Assembly (NCBI RefSeq): GCF_015477775.1 | Contig: NZ_JADLQO010000006.1 | Span: 310,001 to 374,000, forward strand | DNA from: Nocardia abscessus | GTDB lineage: Bacteria; Actinomycetota; Actinomycetes; Mycobacteriales; Mycobacteriaceae | Direction: 5' to 3' | Length of the DNA stretch: 64,000 bases | Shown here: piece by piece, positions 23,888-31,959 of the stretch | Position numbering within the stretch: position 1 is the first letter of the stretch | How the letters are laid out: the number at the start of each line of letters is the position of its first letter | Program-made: the position numbers and the translations under genes | Notes under the pieces: model-generated | Database searches by the model: none | The model's input: only the letters and a program-made list of their open reading frames with translations | What the model was told of the DNA's origin: nothing

Positions 23888-25809
23888 CAGATCGGGTCTC
23901 CTTGCCCTCGTTGGATGCGTTTGGTGTCGCCGCCGCGCCGCGCCGCCGGATCCTGCGCGCGGGGGGCGCTTCCCGGGTGGCCGTGCGGCCGGGGTGTCGG
24001 CACCTCTTGTTCCGCGTGCTGCGGACGGTTGCCGCCGAGGCCGGGCAGCAACGAGTGACCACGGAAGCTGAGGAAAGTCTGCACCAAGCCGAGCACGAGT
24101 ATCGCGGTGACCACCGCGAAGCCCTTCCAGTAGTCGGTCGGCAGCAGCACGCCCGCCGCGCCGCCGACGACCCAGCTGAGCTGCAGCACGGTCTCCGAGC
24201 GACCGAAGCCGGAGGCGATCGACTCCGGCGGCAGGTCGTCCTGGATCGAGGCGTCCAGCGACACCTTGGCCAGCGCGCTCGTCGCGGCCGCGACCAGGGC
24301 GGCGGCCGCCGCGCCGAGCAGATTGTTCGCGAACGTGGCGAACAGCGCCACCAGCGCGCAGGCCGCCGTGCAGCCCAGCACGATCAGTGCGGGCCTGCCG
24401 AGCTGGAGCCGGGCGCCGGTCGCGTTGCCCGCGAAGTTGCCGATGGCCGCGGCCGCGCCGACCGCGCCGAGCATGAGGGCCTGCTGCACCGGCCGGTGCT
24501 CGGTCGCCTTGGCGACGAACGCGACGTAGAAGGTGAGGAATCCGGTCAGCACCCGGATGGCGCTGTTGCCCCAGAGGCCGGTCACCACGGCGCGGCCGAG
24601 CGGCTGCCTGCGTTTGCGCGGCGGTACCGACGACTCCTTGCCGGAGGCCAGCACCTCGGTGTGCGCGTCGGTGCCGTGATAGCTCAGCGTCGCGGGCACT
24701 TCGCCCTCGGTCACTTCGACCCAGGAGGGGATGCGCAGGCTCAGATAGGCCCCGGCACAGGCGATCAGCGCCGCGAAAATCAGCGCGCCGTTGGAGCCCG
24801 CGATCGCCGCGGCCAGCCCGGCCAGCGCTCCCGCGCCGATGGTGCCGCCGACCAGGCCGAACACCGTAAGACGGGAGTTGGTGCGGACCAGATCGATGTC
24901 CGGCGGCAGCACCCGGGGCGTCACCGCGCTCTTGAGTACGGAGAACGATTTGCTGCCGATCATCATGCACAGCGCGAGCGGATACAGCGCCCAGGTGTCG
25001 AACTGGAGGATCAGCACCACCGCGACCACCACGCGCACCGCGAACGACGTCGCCAGCGCCAGTCGGCGCCCACGCTGCAGGCGATCGAGCATCGGGCCGA
25101 TCAGCGGGGCGATCACCGCGAACGGCGCGATCGTGATCAGCAGGTACAGCGCCACATTCGTCTTGCTCTCCGCGGTGGCGCTGGCGAAGAACAAGGTGTT
25201 GGCCAGCGCCACCGCGATGGCGGCGTCGAGGGCGAAATTCGCCATGGTCGCGTAGGTGAGCGCCGTCAGACCCGACTTGTCCGCGCCGTCGGCCTTGGCC
25301 GCGCGCTGGAAGGTCGCGATGCCCTTTTCGGTGAGCTGCCTGCCGCGCATGGCGGCCACGCGGGTGACCGTGAGTTTGCGGGGCATCCGCTGCGCGCCGG
25401 AGGCGGCCGCGCTTCCCGGTGATTGCACCTCATCCTGCACGGCAGTGTCGGGATAGTCGTCGGCTGGTGGTTCGCTGCGGCGAGGCGGTTGCGGGCGGTG
25501 CGGGAAGACGTGCCGTGCCGCACGGTCGGAGGCACTCGGTTGCTCGGTGTCCGGTCCGAGCGGGAAAGGTTTGGTCGGCGGAGGTTGCGAGGGCCGTGGC
25601 GCTTCGCGTCGCGGGCCGGGCGGTGGTGACCCCGGCTGATCGTAAGGCTCGGGGGCGCGTCCGCGTCCGAGCGGTGGCAGCGGCCCGCGGCGTCGCGGCG
25701 GGTTGGGCGGCGGGTATCGGTCGAAACCGGGATGCCGATCGAACGGTGGGGACTCCTCGCCTTCCCACCGATCACGGTCGGGACCGGAAGGTTCGCGGGG
25801 AGTAGTCAC
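23884..25809 (-). CDS. Major facilitator superfamily transporter with long disordered N-terminus (Rv0876c-like)
   Basis: The 641-residue protein is larger than a usual MFS because of a roughly 140-residue Pro/Arg-rich, presumably disordered, N-terminal tail in the cytosol. About 12 hydrophobic helices follow (first NFALDAAIAVALANTLFF), with a large charged central loop. A basic C-terminal tail ends DTKRIQRGQGDPIW. The same layout is seen in M. tuberculosis Rv0876c. Substrate unknown. GTG 25809 is used; codons before it continue in frame but have no site. The stop overlaps the GTG of the DUF2771 gene by four bases. An upstream gene on the same strand, glutamine cyclotransferase, is separate and not overlapping. 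Confidence 0.85.
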   Translation of the reverse strand: MTTPREPSGPDRDRWEGEESPPFDRHPGFDRYPPPNPPRRRGPLPPLGRGRAPEPYDQPGSPPPGPRREAPRPSQPPPTKPFPLGPDTEQPSASDRAARHVFPHRPQPPRRSEPPADDYPDTAVQDEVQSPGSAAASGAQRMPRKLTVTRVAAMRGRQLTEKGIATFQRAAKADGADKSGLTALTYATMANFALDAAIAVALANTLFFASATAESKTNVALYLLITIAPFAVIAPLIGPMLDRLQRGRRLALATSFAVRVVVAVVLILQFDTWALYPLALCMMIGSKSFSVLKSAVTPRVLPPDIDLVRTNSRLTVFGLVGGTIGAGALAGLAAAIAGSNGALIFAALIACAGAYLSLRIPSWVEVTEGEVPATLSYHGTDAHTEVLASGKESSVPPRKRRQPLGRAVVTGLWGNSAIRVLTGFLTFYVAFVAKATEHRPVQQALMLGAVGAAAAIGNFAGNATGARLQLGRPALIVLGCTAACALVALFATFANNLLGAAAAALVAAATSALAKVSLDASIQDDLPPESIASGFGRSETVLQLSWVVGGAAGVLLPTDYWKGFAVVTAILVLGLVQTFLSFRGHSLLPGLGGNRPQHAEQEVPTPRPHGHPGSAPRAQDPAARRGGDTKRIQRGQGDPIW

Positions 25810-25902
25810 GACCTCAATTCTGGCGTACTCCCGTGCTGGGCGTTCACGCACGCTCCGTGGCGGCGGCGGAAAGTGACCATCCTCGCGAATCGCCGGACCC
25901 GC

Positions 25903-26676
25903 TCAGGCGGGCACGAAGCGGACCTCGAACATGGTCGGCCAATTCTTGCCCGTGATCAGGAACCGGTCGGTGCCGGGCAGTTGGGCGATGCCGTTGAGGG
26001 CGTCGGCCCCGGCCCGCGCGGTCGCAGGGAGCAGACCGGCGGCGTCGGCGGACGCCAGCACGGCGCCGGAGCCGGGGTCGATGCGCAGGATCGTGTCGGT
26101 CGGCCAGTCGTTGGCGTAGACCGACCCGTCCGCCGCGCACTCGAGTTCGTTGAGGCGCGCGCCGTTGTGGCTGGTCAGCTCGACCGAGCCGGTCGGGGCG
26201 AAGGTGACCGGATCGCGGAAGGTGAGCCGGTCGGTGCCGTCGCTCATGATCAGTCGCCCGTCGCCGGCGCACAGGCCCCAGCCTTCGCCCTCGTAACTCG
26301 CCCGGCGGCGTTCGGCCAAGGTGGCCGGGTCCCGCGCGATGGCGACGCCGTCGTGCCAGGTCAGCTGCCAGAGCGTGGCGCCTGCGACGGTGATGCCCTC
26401 GCCGAAGTAGGGGGCGGGCAACTCGGTCCTGGCCAGTTCCTCGCCGGTCGTCAGCCGGGACGCGCGCACGCTCGACGCGCCCGACAGACCGGTGCCCTCG
26501 TAGAGGACCTCGCCGTCGACTTCCAGGCCCTGGGTGAACGCCTTCGGGTCGTGTGGTCGGGTGCCGACCACCTCGATGTTCATCCTGGGTGTCGTGTCCT
26601 CGGCGGCGCCGCATCCGCTCGTGACGAGCAGACCGACCAGCACACCGACGGCCAACGAACGCCGATTGCGTTCCAT
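25903..26676 (-). CDS. Glutaminyl-peptide cyclotransferase-like lipoprotein
   Basis: The 257-residue protein has a lipoprotein signal (VLVGLLVTSGC; lipobox Thr-Ser-Gly-Cys) and then a five-bladed beta-propeller typical of the plant/bacterial glutamine cyclotransferase family: AFTQGLEVDGEVLYEGTG is the family opening, and LNELECAADGSVYANDW the conserved central block. The enzyme would cyclise N-terminal Gln to pyroglutamate on exported peptides or proteins, at the outer face of the membrane. No other peptidase-type zinc site is present. ATG 26676 is used. The gene is divergent from the DUF3027 gene; their starts are only 17 bases apart, so the promoters overlap. Confidence 0.88.
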   Translation of the reverse strand: MERNRRSLAVGVLVGLLVTSGCGAAEDTTPRMNIEVVGTRPHDPKAFTQGLEVDGEVLYEGTGLSGASSVRASRLTTGEELARTELPAPYFGEGITVAGATLWQLTWHDGVAIARDPATLAERRRASYEGEGWGLCAGDGRLIMSDGTDRLTFRDPVTFAPTGSVELTSHNGARLNELECAADGSVYANDWPTDTILRIDPGSGAVLASADAAGLLPATARAGADALNGIAQLPGTDRFLITGKNWPTMFEVRFVPA

Positions 26677-26693
26677 ACGGCAAAATGTAGGCC

Positions 26694-28121
26694 GTGAGCG
26701 CAGTTTCTGTTTCGGAGTCCGGCGTGCGGCCGATTCTGGCCGATGCCGTCGATTTGGCCCGCCGTGCGCTCCTGGAGTTGGAACCGTCGGGTGTCGGCGC
26801 GCACCTCGGCGTGATCGCCGAGGACGAGAGCGCGGCGACCCATCGATTCGAGGCCACGCTGCCCGGCTATCGCGGGTGGCAGTGGGCGGTCGTGGTGGCC
26901 GCCCCGCCGGAGGCCGATTACGCGACGGTCAGCGAGTCCGCGTTGCTGCCCGGGCCCGAGGCCTTGGTCGCGCCCGAGTTCGTGCCCTGGGAGCAGCGAG
27001 TTCGCCCCGGGGACCTCGCGCCCGGCGACCTGCTCGCCCCACTTGCCGACGACCCGCGCCTGGTGCCGGGCTACGTCGCGAGCGGCGATCCGGCGGTCGA
27101 CGAAGTCGCCTATGAGGTCGGCTTCGGCCGCACCAAGGTGATGAGCAGGGAAGGCCGCGCGGAGGCCGCCGAACGCTGGTACGCCGAGTACGGCCCCGAC
27201 GCCGAGATGGCCAAGGCCGCGCCCGCCACCTGCGGCAGCTGCGGCTTCTACCTGCCACTGGCCGGAGCCCTGCGCGCCGCGTTCGGCGTCTGCGGCAACG
27301 CCATGGGCGCCGACGGGCGCGTCGTCCACGTCGCCTACGGCTGCGGCGCGCACTCCGACACCGAGGTCCCCACCGGCGGCGGCTCCCCGCTCTACGAGGC
27401 CTACGACGACGCGGCCATCGAGGTCATCCCGCTCGAAACGGAAGGCGCGCGCGCCGCCGAGGCGGACACGCCCGCGGGCGGTGCTCGGCGCGGTGCGGCC
27501 GAGGCGAGCAGTGCGCCCGCGGCCGCCGAGCAGCCGGAGGACACGACGGGGACCACCGAGGTCCGCGCGGACGCAGCGGTTGCGGAGGACTTTGCGGTCG
27601 CCCGTCAGTCCGCTGACCGCACGGCGACTGCGGGTGCTGAGGTGACCGAGCCCGGTGCCGCCGGGGTCGGTGAAATCGATTCCGCTGCCTTGGCTGCCGA
27701 ATCGAGCGTGCCGTCCGCCGGGGAGGCGCCGAGCGCGGATGACGTCGCCGAGACCTCGTCGGAGTCCCAGCCCGCCGAGCCACGGACCGCCGCGTCGGGC
27801 CTGTCCGGTACGAGCGTGGACGAGACACAGGACGCAGGTCTCCCGGTGACCGGTGACCTGCGTTCCGCGAACACGCAGTCGGACCCGGTGACCGACGTGG
27901 AGCAGCCCTCGGCCGGTTCGGATTCCGTCCAGCCGTCCGGCGCCGGGTCGAGTGCGTCCGAGGCGGAAGCTTCGTCCGCCGACGCGCCCGGCGTCCCGGA
28001 GAGCACGCCGGTCGCCGAGCAGACCGGAACCGAGAACGCGGGTGCGCAGGCCGGTTCCACCGTCGGTGACGAGCCGGGGTCCGAGGCACGGCCGGAGTTC
28101 CAGTCATCGCCGCGGAGCTGA
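26694..28121 (+). CDS. DUF3027 protein with zinc-ribbon-like site and acidic low-complexity tail (Rv0877-like)
   Basis: The 475-residue protein has an N-terminal globular part (about 1-245) of the DUF3027 type: DYATVSESALLPGPEALV and a helix near 130-165, followed by Cys-Gly-Ser-Cys, a Cys in VCGNAMGA and Cys-Gly-Ala-His, which could bind zinc. Residues about 246-475 are an Ala/Ser/Glu/Asp-rich disordered tail. The M. tuberculosis counterpart Rv0877 is 262 residues, so the tail is an addition here. The role is unknown. GTG 26694 is used. The stop TGA overlaps the probable CTG start of the GHKL ATPase gene, suggesting a functional pair. Confidence 0.82.
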   Translation: MSAVSVSESGVRPILADAVDLARRALLELEPSGVGAHLGVIAEDESAATHRFEATLPGYRGWQWAVVVAAPPEADYATVSESALLPGPEALVAPEFVPWEQRVRPGDLAPGDLLAPLADDPRLVPGYVASGDPAVDEVAYEVGFGRTKVMSREGRAEAAERWYAEYGPDAEMAKAAPATCGSCGFYLPLAGALRAAFGVCGNAMGADGRVVHVAYGCGAHSDTEVPTGGGSPLYEAYDDAAIEVIPLETEGARAAEADTPAGGARRGAAEASSAPAAAEQPEDTTGTTEVRADAAVAEDFAVARQSADRTATAGAEVTEPGAAGVGEIDSAALAAESSVPSAGEAPSADDVAETSSESQPAEPRTAASGLSGTSVDETQDAGLPVTGDLRSANTQSDPVTDVEQPSAGSDSVQPSGAGSSASEAEASSADAPGVPESTPVAEQTGTENAGAQAGSTVGDEPGSEARPEFQSSPRS

Positions 28122-31100
28122 CCGAGGCCGCCGATCCGTTCGGCACGGCGGCATTGCGGGCGGGAGTGCTCGCCGCATGGCGTGATTCGCCGACGCGGTT
28201 GCGCGAGGACGCCGCGACCGAGCACGACTTGGTGCGCGCGGGCTACCGCGACCGGTTGCTGACCGAGCTGGCGCAGAACGCCGCCGACGCCGCGCGCAAG
28301 GCGGGCGTGCCCGGTGATCTCGTCGTCCGGCTCGACGGCCGGGTCCTGTCCATCGGCAATACCGGTGCGCCGCTGGACGTCTCCGGCGTGCACGCGCTCA
28401 CCGCCCTGCGTGCGTCGGCGAAATCCGACGACGGCGCCGTCGGCCGGTTCGGCGTCGGTTTCACCGCCGTGCTCGCGGTGAGCGATGACATCGAGCTGCG
28501 GTCCGCCTCCGGATCCCTGCGGTTCTCCCGCGAGCGGACCCTGGAAGACTTGAGCCGCAACCAGATCGGGATTCCCACCGTCGAAACCGGCGAATTCGCC
28601 CCTCCGGTGCTGCGGTTGGCCTGGCCGACCCGGGCGCGACCCTCGGATGGTCTCGACACCGAGGTGGTGCTGCGCCTGCGCGCGGATGTCGACGCCGACG
28701 CGCTCTTGGCCGCGATGCGCGCCGAAGCCGTCGACCTGCTGTTGGAACTGCCCACTCTGCACCGCATCCGCATCGGAGCGGACGAATTCGTCGGCAGTGC
28801 GGAGGACATGGGCGGCGGCATGCACGAGGTCTATGTCGACGGTCCGGGCAGCGAACAGCGAACCTGGTGGCAGTACCGCACACCGCGCGCACGCTGGCTG
28901 CTGCCGGTGCGCGACGGCAAGCCGGTGGCCGCCGCTCCCGACGTGCTGCGAGCGCCCACCCGTTCCGACGAGGAACTGTCGCTGCCCGCGCTGCTCATCG
29001 CCGACATCCCCATGCAGCCGGATCGTCGCAGGTTGTTGCCCGGCGCCCGGATCGCCGAATTGGCCGCGGGCTATGCCGATTTCGCCCGTGCGCTCGCGCC
29101 GCGCGACCGTCTCGTGCTGGTCCCGGCGCCTGGTTTCGCTCGCAGCGAGGCCGACGGTCTGCTGCGCGAAGCCCTGCTGCACGAGCTGCGATCCCATCCG
29201 TGGCTGCCGGTCGTGGCCACCCCCCGGCGCGCTCCGCAGGAAGATTCCGGCGCCGCCGAGCCAGGCCATGAATTCGGTTTCAACGACGTATCCGTCGCTC
29301 CCGTCGAACAGGTTTGGCGTGACGAATCATCAAGTAGAGCAGCCGATTTCGGCGGGATAGGTGCCGCAGCGTCGGCCTCGATCGGTAGCCAGGAGGACGC
29401 CGAGGCCCACGTATCCGCGCCCAGCGCTGAGCCAGGCCATGTCCGGGCCGCCGATTCCAGCGCTCCATCGATCCCCGTCGGCGCGCTGTACGACGAGCCC
29501 GGCGCCGGTTCTCCCTCCGCCGAAGCGCCGTTCACCGCCGTACGGCCACCGCTCGAGGACGTCGCCGTCCCCACCCGCGCGTACGTGTTCACCGGTCTGA
29601 CCGCGGAGTTGGCCGCACTCCTGGACGACGTGGTCGGACCCATGGTGATCCCGGACCTCTCCGGGCGGGCCCATGCCGAGGCCATGGGCGTACTGGACGT
29701 GCACCGGCTCGGATTGGCCCGGCTCGCGGAATTGTCGGGGGGACTGGAGCGTCCGCCGAGTTGGTGGCGGCAGTTCTACGCCGCGCTGGAACCGTTCGTG
29801 GTGGATCCGCTCACGGCCGAGGAGCTGGGCGCGCTGGCGGTTCCGCTGGCCGACGGCCGACTGGTCACCGGGCCGCGCACCGTGGTGCTGGACGATCAGC
29901 TCGAGGTCGCGATCCCCGTGCACTGGGCCAGGCTGGCGCACCCCGAAGCCGCGCACCCGCTGCTGGCGCGGCTCGGCGCACGGTCGGCCGGCGCCGAGGA
30001 TCTCCTGAACGACCCGGGGTTGCGGGCCGACTTGGAGGATCATCCGGGCGATCCCGACACCGCCGACGCCGTCCTGCGTCTCGCCGCGCACGCCGACCCG
30101 CAGTCGCTGCCGTCCTGGCTCGGACTGCTCGAATTGCCCGACGTCGATGGTGAACCGCGGTCCGCCGACGAACTGCTGCTGCCCGGCGCCCCGCTGCGCG
30201 AACTGCTCGTGCCGGACGCGCCGTTCGGCACGCTCGACCCGCAGTTGGTCGAACGCTACGGTGCGGACGCGTTGCGCGGGGTCGGCGTGGGCTGGGATTT
30301 CGGTGTGATCGTCGAGGCCGACCCGACCGGCCCCGATCATGATCTGGCCGACGAGGAACAGTGGTGGTCCACGCTGGCGGACGATCCGCCGGAGCTGATC
30401 GCCGTCCGCGACCTCGACCTGGTCGACGACCACGCCTGGCCGGAAGCGTTGCGGCAGCTGGCCGCGACGCCGCGCACCCGCCGCCTGCTCGCCGACGCCG
30501 ACGGCTACACCGCGTGGTGGCTGCGCGCGTACGCGCGGATCGACAGCACCGCGCTGGGCCTGTTCCGTCATCCCGCCGATGCCGAGTTCGACGGGCTGCT
30601 ACCGGCGTTCACCGTCGCCGGCGTGGACCCGGACGCCTATCGCGCGGTTCTGGCCGACCCCGGGACGATCACCGACGAGCTGGCCGCCGCGCTGCTGGAC
30701 GCGCTCGCCGATCCGTCGAGAACCCCTGCGCCGGAGGTCGTCTCGCAGACGCATGCGCGTTTGGCGGCCGCCGTCGCCGCTGGTCTGCTCGATCTCGAAA
30801 ACTTGCAACCACCCGATCGTGTGCGCGCGCTCTCCGGCGCCGTGGTCGATCCGGGCGACGCGTTCGTCCTGGATCAACCGTGGTTCGGTTTGGCGGTGCC
30901 ACCGGACCGCGTGGTGGTGGGCGATACCGAAACCGCCTCGGCCCTGGCGGCCCTGCTCGATCTGCCGCTGGTGTCCGAGGCCGTCACCGCCGAGGTGGTC
31001 GAGACCGGCCGCCGCACGACCTGGGCGGCGGAGCCGCTGGGCGTCGTGCTGCGCCAGGTATTCGGCTTGCCCACGCAAGCGGGCGAGCTGATCGTGCACG

Positions 31101-31207
31101 ACGAGCTGACGGTGCGGCTGAGCGGTGCGATCGAGGCGACGGTGGCGGTGCCCTGGTGGCGGACCGGCGCGGCCGTACACGTCCGCGCGCCGCGACCGCG
31201 CAGCTGA
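28118..31207 (+). CDS. Large GHKL ATPase, sacsin/Hsp90-like N-terminal domain
   Basis: The roughly 1,029-residue protein starts with a GHKL (Hsp90-like) ATP-binding fold: ELAQNAADAA supplies the Asn/Asp Mg site (N box), LSIGNTGAPLD the G1 region and VGRFGVGFTAVL the glycine lid. The remaining roughly 800 residues are unassigned and helical/beta mixed, with a less conserved insert around 380-470. Similar proteins are annotated as sacsin N-terminal ATPase-like or Hsp90-like. A chaperone or stress role is plausible but unproved. No ATG or GTG is in frame: CTG 28118 overlaps the upstream TGA by CTGA and gives the natural-looking start MTEAADPFGTAALR; TTG 28154 would cut into it. Start therefore uncertain. 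Confidence 0.8.
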   Translation: MTEAADPFGTAALRAGVLAAWRDSPTRLREDAATEHDLVRAGYRDRLLTELAQNAADAARKAGVPGDLVVRLDGRVLSIGNTGAPLDVSGVHALTALRASAKSDDGAVGRFGVGFTAVLAVSDDIELRSASGSLRFSRERTLEDLSRNQIGIPTVETGEFAPPVLRLAWPTRARPSDGLDTEVVLRLRADVDADALLAAMRAEAVDLLLELPTLHRIRIGADEFVGSAEDMGGGMHEVYVDGPGSEQRTWWQYRTPRARWLLPVRDGKPVAAAPDVLRAPTRSDEELSLPALLIADIPMQPDRRRLLPGARIAELAAGYADFARALAPRDRLVLVPAPGFARSEADGLLREALLHELRSHPWLPVVATPRRAPQEDSGAAEPGHEFGFNDVSVAPVEQVWRDESSSRAADFGGIGAAASASIGSQEDAEAHVSAPSAEPGHVRAADSSAPSIPVGALYDEPGAGSPSAEAPFTAVRPPLEDVAVPTRAYVFTGLTAELAALLDDVVGPMVIPDLSGRAHAEAMGVLDVHRLGLARLAELSGGLERPPSWWRQFYAALEPFVVDPLTAEELGALAVPLADGRLVTGPRTVVLDDQLEVAIPVHWARLAHPEAAHPLLARLGARSAGAEDLLNDPGLRADLEDHPGDPDTADAVLRLAAHADPQSLPSWLGLLELPDVDGEPRSADELLLPGAPLRELLVPDAPFGTLDPQLVERYGADALRGVGVGWDFGVIVEADPTGPDHDLADEEQWWSTLADDPPELIAVRDLDLVDDHAWPEALRQLAATPRTRRLLADADGYTAWWLRAYARIDSTALGLFRHPADAEFDGLLPAFTVAGVDPDAYRAVLADPGTITDELAAALLDALADPSRTPAPEVVSQTHARLAAAVAAGLLDLENLQPPDRVRALSGAVVDPGDAFVLDQPWFGLAVPPDRVVVGDTETASALAALLDLPLVSEAVTAEVVETGRRTTWAAEPLGVVLRQVFGLPTQAGELIVHDELTVRLSGAIEATVAVPWWRTGAAVHVRAPRPRS

Positions 31208-31215
31208 GCCCGAGG

Positions 31216-31845
31216 CTAGTGCGCGGCGTATCCGGTGATCATCTCGCTCAACAGATCCAGCTGCACGCGCACGCTCTCGCTGTCGTTGTCCACCAGCCAG
31301 CGCAGCACCACACCGTCGATGACATTGAGCGTGAACCGGCTCAGCGTCTGCACCGGCACCGACCAGTTGGTGCCGGTCGCGTCGCGCGCGTGCTCCAGGA
31401 TGTCGGCGACGGTGGAGTCGTTGAAGTTGTACTGTTCGCGCGCGATCGCCAGTTTCGCCGGGGTTTGTTCGCCTTCCCGTAGCGCGTAAGTGGTCGTTTC
31501 GTAAGTGAGCAGCTGCCGTTCCGGAGTGGCTTCAATGTTGAGCCACATGAGTTCGAGTCCGGCACGGATCAATTTTTGAAGGGCTTCTTTTCCACTTCCG
31601 ACGTCCTGCCATACCGTTTCGTTTGCGTCGACGGAATCGCGCAATTCCATCGACAACGCTTTGACCAGCTCGGTCATCAGCGCGTCCTTGTTTTCGAAAC
31701 AGTAATGCACCACACCAAGCGAGACACCGGCCGCCTGAGCGACATCGCGCGTGGTCACGCCCGCGACGCCCTTTTTCTCGGCAAGGCCGATCGCGGCCTC
31801 GATAAGGTGGGCCCGTCGTTCTTCGACGCTCAATCGGGAGGACAC
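31216..31845 (-). CDS. TetR-family transcriptional regulator, next to the ceramidase
   Basis: The 209-residue protein has an N-terminal HTH (RRAHLIEAAIGLAEKKGVAG, then VAQAAGVSLGVVHYCFENKDALM) and a TetR_C-type ligand domain with many Asn/Asp. It converges on the GHKL gene (8 bases between stops) and is divergent from the ceramidase gene, start codons 114 bases apart. The intergenic DNA contains GCCCGCG/CGCGGGC arms (31868-31890), a candidate operator. GTG 31845 is used. A ligand related to ceramidase substrate or product (sphingoid bases, fatty acids) would make sense but is inference from position only. Confidence 0.88.
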   Translation of the reverse strand: MSSRLSVEERRAHLIEAAIGLAEKKGVAGVTTRDVAQAAGVSLGVVHYCFENKDALMTELVKALSMELRDSVDANETVWQDVGSGKEALQKLIRAGLELMWLNIEATPERQLLTYETTTYALREGEQTPAKLAIAREQYNFNDSTVADILEHARDATGTNWSVPVQTLSRFTLNVIDGVVLRWLVDNDSESVRVQLDLLSEMITGYAAH

Positions 31846-31867
31846 CCAAGGGAGTTAAGCGCCCACG

Positions 31868-31890
31868 GCCCGCGCAGTCAATTCGCGGGC
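31868..31890. promoter_or_regulatory. Inverted repeat, candidate TetR operator
   Basis: GCCCGCG (31868-31874) and CGCGGGC (31884-31890) form seven-base arms around a nine-base centre. The repeat sits between the divergent TetR and ceramidase starts. It is followed by an A-rich run (31893-31899). No binding data; it may be a hairpin only. Confidence 0.35.
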
Positions 31891-31959
31891 GGAAAAAAAT
31901 TGGACTGGACGAGTGACCAGGTGTGTGGTTCGCTGCATCGGGACAGAAGGGAGACGGGT

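Noticed and set aside
31576..31959. Extension of the ceramidase protein to an upstream start
   Set aside because: The extra 128 residues overlap the divergent TetR gene and lack any feature; the Tat signal directly follows ATG 31960.
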